Positions 17,426 to 25,413 are shown, counted from the stretch's first letter. The stretch is 64,000 nucleotides of DNA from an uncultured Faecalibacterium sp. (GCA_944385995.1 CALWZL010000003.1:41401-105400); one strand, 5' to 3'. The notes: generated by a model from the letters alone, not told the origin. Translations and numbers: made by a program.

Positions 17426-18082
17426 TCACACCGTCCACTGCTCCAGGTCGGTCACCCCGCAGTATTGCCGGAGCAGTTCTGCAAAGCGCTCCATCCAGGG
17501 GCTCAGCCCTTCCCGTCCATCGAAGCTGTAAAGGATGGAATAAACTTCCCGCTCGCCGTCCTGGATCATAGCCCTGCGGCTGTCACTGGTGGGATTTCCA
17601 AAGGGCCCCTCTGCATCGTACAGCACCGGCAGACATCCGATGTTGACGCTCCCCTTCCCAATGCCGGGGTAGTGGGCGCCCTCCTCGGCGCGGCGAAGTT
17701 CCACATCTCCGTGCAGGCCGGAGGCATCGTAAGAGCCGATGGAATAGCCGGAAGAAACCGAAATGCAGTTGTTGACCTCCACCACGTTGTTGATGTGGTA
17801 AAGTCCCGCCTTCTTGACGATCCGGCGAAGCATAGCCTCCGCCGCATTGCGGTACTCGTGGGGCGACTTGCCCAGAGCCTTATATGCGCTGCGGGTGGCG
17901 GCAATGTGGGGATTCTTCGCAATCTGTTCCATCTGGTATTCCCCGGCCAGCTTTGCAAGGGTCCCTTCAAACACTTCCAGCAGTTCCGGCGAACTGGGTT
18001 CCACCCTCACATGATAGTGGAGAATTCCAAGGGCTGTCTCCGGCCAAAGAGAATGTACTTCCTCTGCAATGGAAATTTTCAT
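17426..18082 (-). CDS. B3/B4 tRNA-binding domain protein
   Basis: 218 residues forming a free-standing B3/B4 domain, the editing module otherwise found in the phenylalanyl-tRNA synthetase beta chain. YKALGKSPHEYRNAAEAMLRR and the NNVVEVNNCISV/GYSIGSYDASGL segments are the recognisable core. Stand-alone members are proposed to act on mischarged aminoacyl-tRNA or D-amino acid adducts, but their role is not settled. A GAGAAAC ribosome site precedes the ATG at 18082. It is transcribed alone; the 248 bp upstream contain no other gene. Confidence 0.8.
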   Translation of the reverse strand: MKISIAEEVHSLWPETALGILHYHVRVEPSSPELLEVFEGTLAKLAGEYQMEQIAKNPHIAATRSAYKALGKSPHEYRNAAEAMLRRIVKKAGLYHINNVVEVNNCISVSSGYSIGSYDASGLHGDVELRRAEEGAHYPGIGKGSVNIGCLPVLYDAEGPFGNPTSDSRRAMIQDGEREVYSILYSFDGREGLSPWMERFAELLRQYCGVTDLEQWTV

Positions 18083-18330
18083 ACGGGATGTTTCTCCTTT
18101 CGTTTGGATGTGGTTTTATTATATCCCAAAATTTCCAATTGTCCAAAGAAAAGCGCTCGCAAGGAAACAAAAATCGACGCTCTTTTTTGGCAGTTTTGAC
18201 CAGGACATCCCGCCGACCGATTGAATCCTGCCCTTATGGCCTTGCGCCCTCGACCTCTCTTATCCCCGCAAACCAACCTGCACCCCGGCACCGGCACCAG
18301 CAGAGCATCTTTCCCGCCTCCGGCCCGCTT

Positions 18331-19077
18331 TTACACGCCATACATCCGAAGAACGACCCAGACCGTCTGGAAGATCAGCTTCCAATCCAGCCAAAAGTTG
18401 CGGTCATGTATGTACTTCAGATCCAGCTCGACCCATTTTTCAAAGCTCAGCTGATTCCGATTCGGCTGCACCTGCCAATAACAGGTCAGACCGGGCGTCA
18501 CATACAGCCGCTGACGCTCATACTTGGAATACTGCGCCACCTCCCGCGGCAGTGCAGGACGCGGCCCCACAATGCTCATATCACCCTTCAGAATATTCAA
18601 GAGCTGCGGAAGTTCATCTATGCTGGTTTTGCGGATCAGACGGCCCACACGTGTAATCCGCGGGTCGTTTTTGATCTTGAACACGGGGCCGTTCATCTCG
18701 TTCTGAGCCAAAATCTCGTTCAGTTTGGCCTCAGCATTGGGAACCATCGAACGAAACTTGTAAAACTTAAATATTTTTCCGTCCCGTCCCACCCGGTCCT
18801 GGGAAAAAATCGGACTTGCACCGGGGCTGTCCACCCAGATCACCAGTGCAATCACCAGCATCGGCACAGCCAGAACCGTCAGCGCCAGCAGCGAGAACAA
18901 AATATCCTGCGACCGGCGGCCAATCCAATACCACTTTTTACCTTTTAGCACTTTATCATGGTCAAGCCAATAGATCTTTTTCTGCGCCCTTTTGGGGTGC
19001 GAAAAGTCTATCACGATATTTACTCTTTCCTCACCTGTATCATCCTGCGACCGCATTTCCATACTCATCGACTGCAT
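18331..19077 (-). CDS. Bacterial sugar transferase (undecaprenyl-phosphate glycosyl-1-phosphate transferase)
   Basis: 248 residues from the second of two tandem ATGs, which leaves 7 bases from GAGGAG; the first ATG (19080) is too close. One N-terminal membrane helix ([24 protein letters not shown]) is followed by the PF02397 catalytic core: [39 protein letters not shown] and [15 protein letters not shown], with the catalytic Asp-Glu pair in IDELPQ. Such enzymes attach the first sugar phosphate to the lipid carrier in capsule or exopolysaccharide synthesis. Only this transferase is present, so the rest of the pathway would lie elsewhere. Confidence 0.9.
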   Translation of the reverse strand: MQSMSMEMRSQDDTGEERVNIVIDFSHPKRAQKKIYWLDHDKVLKGKKWYWIGRRSQDILFSLLALTVLAVPMLVIALVIWVDSPGASPIFSQDRVGRDGKIFKFYKFRSMVPNAEAKLNEILAQNEMNGPVFKIKNDPRITRVGRLIRKTSIDELPQLLNILKGDMSIVGPRPALPREVAQYSKYERQRLYVTPGLTCYWQVQPNRNQLSFEKWVELDLKYIHDRNFWLDWKLIFQTVWVVLRMYGV

Positions 19078-19110
19078 CATTTTTCTCCTCAAATCCAACG
19101 TATACAACCA

Positions 19111-19257
19111 TCAAACCATCCAACTATGCTTTATGACTGTCTCAATCTTCCATATCAACTTATTATTGCAGTCTTTTAACCCTTTTCCCTGTTGGCCGTT
19201 TCTATCGCATGACATGATACCTCGTGAAGATTTGGCTGTTTCTATTCGTTCCTCCAC
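19111..19257 (-). CDS. Possible 48-residue small ORF upstream of the sugar transferase
   Basis: The minus-strand frame from a GTG at 19257 is open for 48 codons (contains KSSRGIMSC and GKGLKDCNNKLIW). No ribosome site precedes the GTG and I do not recognise the peptide. It occupies the otherwise empty 258-bp AT-rich region between the HprK-like kinase and the sugar transferase. It may be chance or a leader peptide. Confidence 0.2.
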   Translation of the reverse strand: MEERIETAKSSRGIMSCDRNGQQGKGLKDCNNKLIWKIETVIKHSWMV

Positions 19258-19335
19258 AGCAATTTATTTGCTGATCCCGCCGTCCCTTTATTTTACCGGT
19301 CAGCCTTTCTCATTTTTCGCATCCTTCTCGTGCGT

Positions 19336-20043
19336 TCAGCATGCTTTTCCACTCCTCATCGTATCATAGGCCAGCCGGGCTGCATCCAAATCCCGGTTGC
19401 ATTGCAGCAGATAGAAGGGAACCGTTGTCACCAGCTTTTCCAGCAGCTGCCAAAAACAATCGAAATTTTCCTGCTCTTTGGGAATCAGCACCTGGCGGAA
19501 AATGCGGTGGTTCACTTCCTCTACCTGCAGGGAAGCAATGTGGTTGACCGGGCTTTGTTCCAGGAAGCAGACGGCGCGGACCGGCCGCATCACGTTGCTG
19601 CCCATCCCCTCCTTGCCCTGCCAGGGCGTCCCGCAGGCATACAACGTATCATCCACAAACCGGTAAATCGGCTTGTCCCCGTTGACAATCTGAGCCCGGT
19701 CCCCCATCAGCTGCATCCACAGCCGAATATGGGTGGTTTTTCCCGTGCCGCTCGGCGCAGCAAAGGCATACGCCACATCATCCACCGCGATGACCGCCGA
19801 GTGCATCAGAAACGCATCGTATTGGGCCAGCTTGCAGCAGATTTTTCGGTACACACACAGGCTCTCGCAGTATCCCAGAGAAAAATGCTGTTGGCCGGCC
19901 TGCTCTGCAAGGATTTCCGCTTCGGAAGCGCGGACGGTGAAAGCCGGCGCTTCCTCTGTTTCATATCCGCGGCACAACTGGCGGACGTATGGATACTGAT
20001 TGTCGATTCCGATGGGAATCCCGGCAAGTCGAATACAGAACAT
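19336..20043 (-). CDS. HprK-like serine kinase of the PEPCK fold
   Basis: 235 residues from the ATG at 20043, where AGGTGGAG stands 7 bases upstream and the product begins MFCIRLAGIPIGI, the usual opening for this family. Walker A APSGTGKTTH is at residues 96-105, and NGDKPIYRF plus CGTPWQGKEG match the downstream HprK/PEPCK motifs. It lacks the N-terminal regulatory domain and HPr-docking loop of true HprK. Relatives occur in exopolysaccharide loci and in peptide natural-product clusters, where at least one phosphorylates a precursor peptide. Its neighbours, a CpsB phosphatase and a sugar transferase, favour a polysaccharide context. Confidence 0.8.
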   Translation of the reverse strand: MFCIRLAGIPIGIDNQYPYVRQLCRGYETEEAPAFTVRASEAEILAEQAGQQHFSLGYCESLCVYRKICCKLAQYDAFLMHSAVIAVDDVAYAFAAPSGTGKTTHIRLWMQLMGDRAQIVNGDKPIYRFVDDTLYACGTPWQGKEGMGSNVMRPVRAVCFLEQSPVNHIASLQVEEVNHRIFRQVLIPKEQENFDCFWQLLEKLVTTVPFYLLQCNRDLDAARLAYDTMRSGKAC

Positions 20044-20111
20044 GAAATCGCTCCACCTCATTTATCATTCACTTCAGGGGCCTGCCAAGAACAGCACGGC
20101 GCCCAGATGAT

Positions 20112-20819
20112 TCAAACAAGCAATCCATCCATGGCAGCTTCGGCGTTCTCGTCCATCTGCTTCAAGAAGTCCATTCCGAGTTTGCTGCGGATGATTTCCC
20201 GGCCGGCCTTCAGATTGGGCGGACGGCTGGTTATATTGTGGCAATCGCTGCCCAGCAGCGGATAGGGGGCCATCTCCAGAAGTTCCAGCGCCAGATGGCG
20301 AGTCGGCCAGCACAGCAGGCTTTTGGTATTTACCTGCCAGCCAAGGGGAAGCTCGGCCAGTCGTTTCAGTTTATACCGGTTGGAGCCGCTGAAACAGAAG
20401 CGCTCGGGATGAACCAAAACCACCTGATACCCGCAATCCAGTACCAGGGTCACAACGGTTTCCGTCTGAAGATCTGTCCAGTCAGAAAAAGGCATTTCCA
20501 ACATCAGGGTCCGGGTTCCCTGGATACACAGGGGCATAAGGTCCTGTTCTTCCATCTGGGGGAAATAGGACACTTCCGCGGCCGGAACAACAGGGGGCAG
20601 CTGCACTGGAACCGCGGCCCGCAGCCGTTCCAGCGCGGCGTCACGGCGGGAGCAAAAGGTCGGAATATCGTTTTGTCTGCAATAATAGTGCGGGGTTGCA
20701 CAGACAAGATCGACCCCCTCTGTCGCCTGCCGCTGCAGCATGGCCAGAGAGGTTTCGGTGTCCGGGCTTCCGTCATCCATGTTTGGCAAAACATGTGTAT
20801 GTAAATCTATGACCGACAC
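20112..20819 (-). CDS. CpsB/CapC-family tyrosine-protein phosphatase
   Basis: 235 residues of the PHP-fold, manganese-dependent phosphatases. Metal ligands are in DLHTHVLPNMDDG (His7, His9), ATPHYY, LVHPERF and GSDCHN. CpsB removes phosphate from the tyrosine kinase CpsD and so sets polysaccharide chain export. No CpsC/CpsD kinase is encoded nearby, so the natural partner is outside the window or is the adjacent HprK-like kinase; the latter would be a new pairing and is only inferred. Gap to the kinase gene is 68 bp, same strand. Confidence 0.88.
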   Translation of the reverse strand: MSVIDLHTHVLPNMDDGSPDTETSLAMLQRQATEGVDLVCATPHYYCRQNDIPTFCSRRDAALERLRAAVPVQLPPVVPAAEVSYFPQMEEQDLMPLCIQGTRTLMLEMPFSDWTDLQTETVVTLVLDCGYQVVLVHPERFCFSGSNRYKLKRLAELPLGWQVNTKSLLCWPTRHLALELLEMAPYPLLGSDCHNITSRPPNLKAGREIIRSKLGMDFLKQMDENAEAAMDGLLV

Positions 20820-20884
20820 AACAATTCCCTTCCTTCAACTGCGATCTGTCCTCTTGAAAACCAGGGCGCCATGCCATCAACGTT

Positions 20885-21622
20885 TTACTTCAATGGGTGC
20901 GATTTTCGCAGCCGTGTGAAACTCCGGGCCGCATAGGCATCTGCCAGTTTCTCGCACTGGCGGCGGCTTACAGGAAGCGTCGCGCCGTCTTTCATCACGA
21001 CATTCTGCCGGTTGAGGATGTCCACCGCATCCAGATTGATGACAATCCCTTTATAGCACTCGAAGAAACGGTTGTCCTTGGGCAACCGCGTTTTAAACTG
21101 CCCGATGGTCATCCGCAGCTGATAGGATGTGCTGTCTGTGCGGATGGTCAGCTTGTGATCGCTGATCTCTGCGTAATAGATGGAATCCGCCGGCAATTTC
21201 AGCCGGATGGGGGTATCTGTCAGGTCGACCATCACGCAGTCGTATAATTTTTTGCACACATGGTTCATCACCCGGTCAAATCTGTTTTGATCCAGTTGGG
21301 GTGCTTTCACCAAAAAACCAGCCGCTTCTACTTCGTATCCCTCAATGGCATAATCCGACTCCGTGGTTACAAACACCAGCAGCACCTTGGCATCCATCGC
21401 CCGCAGCCGGCGGGCTGTTTCCAATCCATCGATTCCCTGCATGACAATGTCCATAAAGATCAGATCGAACTGTCCGGGCCTCAACTGTTCAAGAAATGAT
21501 TCTCCGCTGTTAAAAACCGATATCTGGATTTCAAGTCCGTTTTTTTGTATGTAAACACGCAGCAGTGCCTGAATCTGTTCCACGTCTGCTTGCCGATCAT
21601 CTACAACAGCTATCTGAATCAC
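20885..21622 (-). CDS. LytTR-family response regulator (AgrA-like)
   Basis: 245 residues. The receiver domain (about 1-120) has the acidic pair VVDD, phosphoacceptor Asp58 in LIFMDIVM, Thr in FVTTES and Lys in FLVKAP. The LytTR DNA-binding domain (about 135-240) includes YYAEISDHKLTIRT, FFECYKGIVINLDAV and GATLPVSRRQCEKL. Such proteins pair with GHKL kinases to control peptide signalling, bacteriocin or capsule genes. The matching kinase is 420 bp upstream. Its own promoter has a direct repeat of the LytTR type, suggesting autoregulation, and transcription may continue into the CpsB gene 65 bp downstream. Confidence 0.92.
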   Translation of the reverse strand: MIQIAVVDDRQADVEQIQALLRVYIQKNGLEIQISVFNSGESFLEQLRPGQFDLIFMDIVMQGIDGLETARRLRAMDAKVLLVFVTTESDYAIEGYEVEAAGFLVKAPQLDQNRFDRVMNHVCKKLYDCVMVDLTDTPIRLKLPADSIYYAEISDHKLTIRTDSTSYQLRMTIGQFKTRLPKDNRFFECYKGIVINLDAVDILNRQNVVMKDGATLPVSRRQCEKLADAYAARSFTRLRKSHPLK

Positions 21623-21685
21623 TCTTTTTCACCTCCCGCATGGAACGGTATCATTTCTATCATGTTTCCCATTGTATCTCTTTTT

Positions 21686-21747
21686 ATTATACCACAAACC
21701 CATATACAAAACCCTTCCGCTTACGGCACAACCATACCTTTTACGTC
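21686..21747 (-). promoter_or_regulatory. Candidate LytTR-controlled promoter of the response regulator gene
   Basis: On the minus strand GACGTAA (21747-21741) and GCCGTAA (21727-21721) are direct repeats 20 bp apart, two helical turns, as in LytTR sites. TATAAT at 21691-21686 lies 29 bp past the second copy with no good -35 hexamer, so activator help is plausible. Confidence 0.45.
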
Positions 21748-21893
21748 AAAACAACCCATTGTCTTTATTTTTCTTAAAAAATTTGAAATTTTCATCCAAT
21801 GATCGTCTTTTATACATCAAAGCAATTGTAATACCTTTATTTTATTCACATATATTTAAAAGGTTTTGATCCCTTTTGGAATGCAAAAAAATA

Positions 21894-22031
21894 CTATAAA
21901 AAGAACTTTCGGAAGAAAACAGAAAATCTGCTCTGCAAACAAAACAAACGGCAAGGAAACAATTTCACAAAATCACACCCGCAGTTGACCGCTGGATCAA
22001 GACACCGGATACAGCCCAAATTCCTTTTCAT
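21894..22031 (-). CDS. Candidate 45-residue cysteine-rich peptide between kinase and regulator
   Basis: An ATG at 22031, 14 bases after the kinase stop codon, opens a 45-codon frame ending in TAG. The product is MKRNLGCIRC with further cysteines at positions 17, 19, 27 and 31 (six in total) and a basic, Phe-rich tail ending FFRKFFL. It occupies the position where peptide-sensing operons often encode their signal. Against it: the ribosome site (CGGGCAGAA) is weak and no AgrB-like processing protein is present. Confidence 0.3.
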   Translation of the reverse strand: MKRNLGCIRCLDPAVNCGCDFVKLFPCRLFCLQSRFSVFFRKFFL

Positions 22032-22044
22032 TTCTGCCCGGGAA

Positions 22045-23340
22045 TCAGGTGTCCTTTCGTCCGTCCTCCATCAGCGGATTGAGCAAAATGGAGGCGTACA
22101 GGACCCCATCCCCCCACCGGAAATCTGCGGTTCCATGGCATTGCTTGGCAAGAAACCGGACGACCTGCGCTCGAATCGAGATTTTATCCTTGTGCTCTTC
22201 ATCCCTGTTCAGAGGCGATGTTTTCGCCGTATGATCGACCACAATGGAGATGATATTTTTGCCGAACACCTGGGCAGCCACCCGGATATAGGCGTCTTGC
22301 TGCCCGGCACAGATTTCCATCCCGTTTTCGATGACATCGCCTATCACCACGCACAAATCAGAGTCGGGAACCGGCAGCTGTTCCGGCAGTGAGAGATTCA
22401 CCTGGTAGACAATCCCTGCGTCTGCGCATTTTTCGGCATAGTAATGGAGCAGGCTGTCCAACGCCGCATTTTTACAGTACCGCCTGGTATTATCCACCGG
22501 CAGGGACAAGGTGTAATTTTCAATATAATTTCGCAGTTCCTCGGTCTTTCCCTCAGCCAGAAATGCCCGCAGCACCCGCAGATGTTCCCGCAGATCATGC
22601 CGCGTCCGCCGCACTTCATTCACCCGTTTTTGCAAGTTGGAATACTGTTCCCGCTGCAGTGACAAAATCTGCTCACCGTATTTCAGCTGTTCTTTCAGCA
22701 CCGTCTCGCGGACAACACTTTTCAGCATATACAGGAGCAGAATACAGGTGGCCAGGGTCCCCACCAACAGCAGAATCCGCGAAAATAAAAATCTGGTGTT
22801 GACGCTTTCATCATCGAACGCATTGGTGTTCAGAAGAACCATGACGGTGTTGGCGGCCGGAATCAGCCAGATGGTATGCCAGATGGGCTGTATATACAGT
22901 GTGCTCAACAGGGTATACGCTCTCCGTGTATAGACGGTCATCAGCGGAAAAATCAAGGTATAGAGGGCCCATCCCAAAAGAATGCTGCCCCAGGACTGGG
23001 TATGGATCGAGAGATAGAGAACCGAGACATAGGAGACAATTCCCCGCACCACAATCAGATAATCGATAATCAGCAGATAGTAAAACAAAAGCTGAAACAG
23101 TCCAATCGGTATGCACAAATGATAGATTCCCAGTCCAATCAGAGAGAATACCAATTCCGAAAACCGGGTATCTTTTACATTTCCAAATCCACTGATAAAA
23201 AACAGTATTTTTATCACGGTGTTGAGAAAAAGCAAAGCAAATACCTGTTTCTTTTTAAACCCCGGAATCTCCCAGAAGGATACAAATGTCAGCAGATTAA
23301 AAATCAAACCATTGCTTATTAAATAAACGAAATCTTCCAT
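22045..23340 (-). CDS. GHKL-type sensor histidine kinase (AgrC-like) with degenerate G-box
   Basis: About 431 residues. Six or so N-terminal membrane helices (to about residue 215) are followed by a coiled segment, an H-box with RRTRHDLREHL, and a GHKL ATPase domain with N-box VVIGDVIENGMEICA. The expected glycine-rich HGIGL motif is replaced by EHKDKISIRAQVV, although the following helix and CHGTADFRWGDGVLYASILL strand are kept. ATP binding may therefore be weak, or the protein may work mainly as phosphatase. It pairs with the LytTR regulator downstream. ATG at 23340 is used; a GTG lies two codons earlier. Confidence 0.85.
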   Translation of the reverse strand: MEDFVYLISNGLIFNLLTFVSFWEIPGFKKKQVFALLFLNTVIKILFFISGFGNVKDTRFSELVFSLIGLGIYHLCIPIGLFQLLFYYLLIIDYLIVVRGIVSYVSVLYLSIHTQSWGSILLGWALYTLIFPLMTVYTRRAYTLLSTLYIQPIWHTIWLIPAANTVMVLLNTNAFDDESVNTRFLFSRILLLVGTLATCILLLYMLKSVVRETVLKEQLKYGEQILSLQREQYSNLQKRVNEVRRTRHDLREHLRVLRAFLAEGKTEELRNYIENYTLSLPVDNTRRYCKNAALDSLLHYYAEKCADAGIVYQVNLSLPEQLPVPDSDLCVVIGDVIENGMEICAGQQDAYIRVAAQVFGKNIISIVVDHTAKTSPLNRDEEHKDKISIRAQVVRFLAKQCHGTADFRWGDGVLYASILLNPLMEDGRKDT

Positions 23341-23692
23341 CCTCACTCTTCTTTCAAAAGGAGATTTTTTCCTATCCTAATTTTTCACAAATCGCCTGAT
23401 TTCAGCAGGTATATCGCAATTTTACCATATGGGGTAATAGTAGCACACTTTTTTGCCAAAAACAAGGCGGGCGTTCCCATTTAACCCCGCTATGACAGGA
23501 TTCGAGTCAAAATTTCACCTTTTGCGCCGGGGAATTCCTCTCCATCCATACTCTATTTTTTGTGGATATCCACAGCAACTCCATGGGCCAAAATTCCTTT
23601 TCAACCCACAAAAAAATCCGTACCCCAGGGCATGGTCTGCCAGGCGGTACGGATGGAAGCGATGTAATTTGTTTTTGGGTCTTTTATGAATT
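23341..23692. other. Intergenic region upstream of the kinase gene
   Basis: Contains the leader of the kinase gene with a TTACC-ATAT-GGGGTAA dyad near 23423-23438, and the terminator of the flavodoxin gene (23610-23654). No credible gene is seen in the AT-rich remainder. Confidence 0.5.
23610..23654 (-). terminator. Terminator of the flavodoxin-family gene
   Basis: ATCCGTACC / GGTACGGAT stem with an internal secondary hairpin, followed on the minus strand by TTTTTTT. Confidence 0.8.
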
Positions 23693-24238
23693 TCAGATCT
23701 TGTCAGCCAGGGCGGCGGCCTGCTGGCAGCCGTCGGTGCGGGCGATGTCGCCGGGCTTCAAAACCCCGGGCACCAGCACTTCCCCCACCATCTTCCAGTG
23801 GTTGAGGGCGGCGGTCCGTTCCATCGGAATCCGAACCCCATCCAGCACCGACAAATCGTCCTCCTCACAGCAGGCAATCAGGGCGCACTCTTTGCCGGCA
23901 ATGTCCTTGCCGCCCACCACCAGGGAATAAATCCGGTCAATGACCCCCTTGATCTGGGCCGGAATCGAATACCAGTACACCGGCATGGTGAACACCAGCA
24001 CGTCGGCATCCAGAATGGCCGGCGCAATCTGATTGAAATCATCGTCAAAACTGCATGCCTTGCCCGTCTTGAAGCAGGTCTCGCAGGCATGGCAGCCGCC
24101 GATCTGCATCATGGCGGCATCAAAACGGGTGACGGTATGGCCCTTTTTCTCTGCGGCCTGCACAAAATGGTCGGTCATGGCAAAGCTGTTGCCGTTTTTG
24201 CGGGGGCTGCCGGTGATTACAACGATTTTCTTGCTCAT
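23693..24238 (-). CDS. Flavodoxin-family NAD(P)H-dependent oxidoreductase with Cys-rich insert
   Basis: 181 residues from the ATG at 24238, with AGGAGG about 9 bases upstream. The FMN-binding start KIVVITGSPRKNGNSFAMTD and the loop FTMPVYWYSIPAQIKGVIDR are standard for the iron-sulfur-flavoprotein-like NADPH-dependent FMN reductases. CHACETCFKTGKAC resembles the compact cysteine motif of iron-sulfur flavoproteins, but with one spacing too few to be sure of a cluster. Cytoplasmic redox protein. The divergent HxlR regulator is the probable controller. Confidence 0.85.
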   Translation of the reverse strand: MSKKIVVITGSPRKNGNSFAMTDHFVQAAEKKGHTVTRFDAAMMQIGGCHACETCFKTGKACSFDDDFNQIAPAILDADVLVFTMPVYWYSIPAQIKGVIDRIYSLVVGGKDIAGKECALIACCEEDDLSVLDGVRIPMERTAALNHWKMVGEVLVPGVLKPGDIARTDGCQQAAALADKI

Positions 24239-24293
24239 ATGGTTTGACCTCCTGATCTCGGTTCGATTGACTTTCGTCCCAATCGTTACTATA

Positions 24294-24340
24294 ATCATAG
24301 CAGGAACAGCCAAAAGTGCAAGTACGCACATATAAGTGCG
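24294..24340 (-). promoter_or_regulatory. Promoter of the flavodoxin gene with HxlR dyad
   Basis: Minus strand: TTGCAC (24321-24316), 16-bp spacer, TATGAT (24299-24294). A dyad AAGTACGCAC-N6-GTGCGATACTT with core CGCAC at 24325-24329 and GTGCG at 24336-24340 abuts the -35 box and lies between the divergent genes, a likely HxlR site. Confidence 0.6.
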
Positions 24341-24365
24341 ATACTTACCCAAAGGAGAGTGCACC

Positions 24366-24713
24366 ATGCCGGAATCTGCAACCTATCAAGCCTGTATTTC
24401 CAATGCCAAGCTGGCCGATACCGGATTCAGCTATACCCTGTCTCTCATCAACGGAAAATACAAGATGACCATCCTCTATACCCTCATGTGTTTCGGGGTG
24501 GTGCGGTTCAACGAGATGAAGCGGTACATCGGGGAAATTTCCTACAAGACCCTCAGTTCCACCCTGAAAGAACTGGAGGCCGACCAACTGATTCACCGGG
24601 AGGAATATCCCCAGATTCCCCCCAAGGTTGAATACAGCCTCACCCAGCGGGGCCGGTCCCTGATTCCCATCCTGGACCAGATGTGTGACTGGGGCGAAAA
24701 AAACCGGCTCTGA
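24366..24713 (+). CDS. HxlR-family transcriptional regulator
   Basis: 115 residues from the ATG at 24366 (AAAGGAG 8 bases upstream). The winged-helix domain covers SLINGKYKMTILYTLMCFGVVRFNEMKRYI (key residues only), then SYKTLSSTLKELEADQLIHREEYPQIPPKVEYSLTQRG, the typical HxlR wing and final strand. HxlR proteins sense aldehydes, quinones or redox stress. It is divergent from the flavodoxin gene with 127 bp between them. A bidirectional terminator follows. Confidence 0.9.
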   Translation: MPESATYQACISNAKLADTGFSYTLSLINGKYKMTILYTLMCFGVVRFNEMKRYIGEISYKTLSSTLKELEADQLIHREEYPQIPPKVEYSLTQRGRSLIPILDQMCDWGEKNRL

Positions 24714-24744
24714 ATCCCAACGCCATCCACACAGGCATCACAAA

Positions 24745-24772
24745 ACAGGGCCTCCCGGCCGGGAGGCCCTGT
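24745..24772. terminator. Bidirectional terminator between hxlR-like and lysozyme genes
   Basis: Perfect 12-bp stem ACAGGGCCTCCC / GGGAGGCCCTGT with a 4-base loop, AAAA on the left and TTTTG on the right. Confidence 0.9.
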
Positions 24773-24780
24773 TTTGTCCG

Positions 24781-25413
24781 TCAGCCCAGCTGATTGAGGC
24801 CGGCGCGGCGGATGATGGCCGGATAATCCTTGTAGGCGATGTCCAGGTCCACATTGGACCCGATACCCGGCAGGCGGCCGGTACTGCTGTACTGCCACAT
24901 CCCATAGGGAAGCGGCACTGTGCCCGGCGTCTTGGTGTAGGATGCCACCCAAATGTCATAGGCCTTGAGCTGGCTGCTGTCCACATCGTTGGTCAGCCAG
25001 TTCCGGCTGCAATACAGACCGGTATAATAGCCCGCCTTCTCCAGCGCATTGCAAAAGGTCTTGACCACGTCGGTCCGCTGCTGGACGGTCATATTTTTGG
25101 TGGCGGGATTGTATTCCTGGTCGAACCAGACCGGATATTCCAGTTTTTTGCCCCGGATGGCCGCCAGACAGGTCTGTGCTTCCGCCTGAGCCGACGCGGC
25201 ATCGGTGGCGTAGCTGTACCAATAGGCCCCCACCGGCAGGCCGGCAGCCTGACATCCTGCGTAGTTGGTATCAAAGGTGGGGTCGATCTCACTGCTGGAC
25301 CGGCCCAGACCGGCCCGCAGGATCACAAACGAAACCTCGCCGCTGTTCTTCACCTGCTGCCAATCGATGGTTCCCTGCCATCTGGACACATCACAGCCCT
25401 TCTCATTTGCCAT
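24781..25413 (-). CDS. GH25 lysozyme-type muramidase without signal peptide
   Basis: 210 residues, one GH25 domain with nothing else: GCDVSRWQGTIDW opens the barrel with the first catalytic-site Asp, VSFVILRAGLG is the second strand, YPVWFDQEYN carries the Asp-Glu pair, IWVASYTKTPG and GMWQYSSTGRLPGI the late strands, and NVDLDIAY the last. It should cut the MurNAc-GlcNAc bond of peptidoglycan. There is no signal peptide or wall-binding domain, unusual for a cell-wall enzyme; phage endolysins share this, released by holins, but no phage gene is adjacent. A sharp AGGAGG ribosome site precedes the ATG. Confidence 0.9.
   Translation of the reverse strand: MANEKGCDVSRWQGTIDWQQVKNSGEVSFVILRAGLGRSSSEIDPTFDTNYAGCQAAGLPVGAYWYSYATDAASAQAEAQTCLAAIRGKKLEYPVWFDQEYNPATKNMTVQQRTDVVKTFCNALEKAGYYTGLYCSRNWLTNDVDSSQLKAYDIWVASYTKTPGTVPLPYGMWQYSSTGRLPGIGSNVDLDIAYKDYPAIIRRAGLNQLG

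Larger units (their letters stand above)
21623..22044. other. AT-rich gap between kinase and regulator genes
   Basis: This 420-bp stretch is visibly more AT-rich than the rest of the window. It contains a possible LytTR promoter (21686-21747), a 45-codon Cys-rich minus-strand ORF (21894-22031), and another minus-strand micro-ORF reading MKISNFLRKIKTMGCFDVKG just upstream of the direct repeat. None has a good ribosome site. Confidence 0.5.

Noticed and set aside
21672-21869. Plus-strand small frames in the AT-rich gap
   Set aside because: No ribosome site, highly Phe/Leu/Lys-biased from AT-rich DNA, and opposite to the local transcription.
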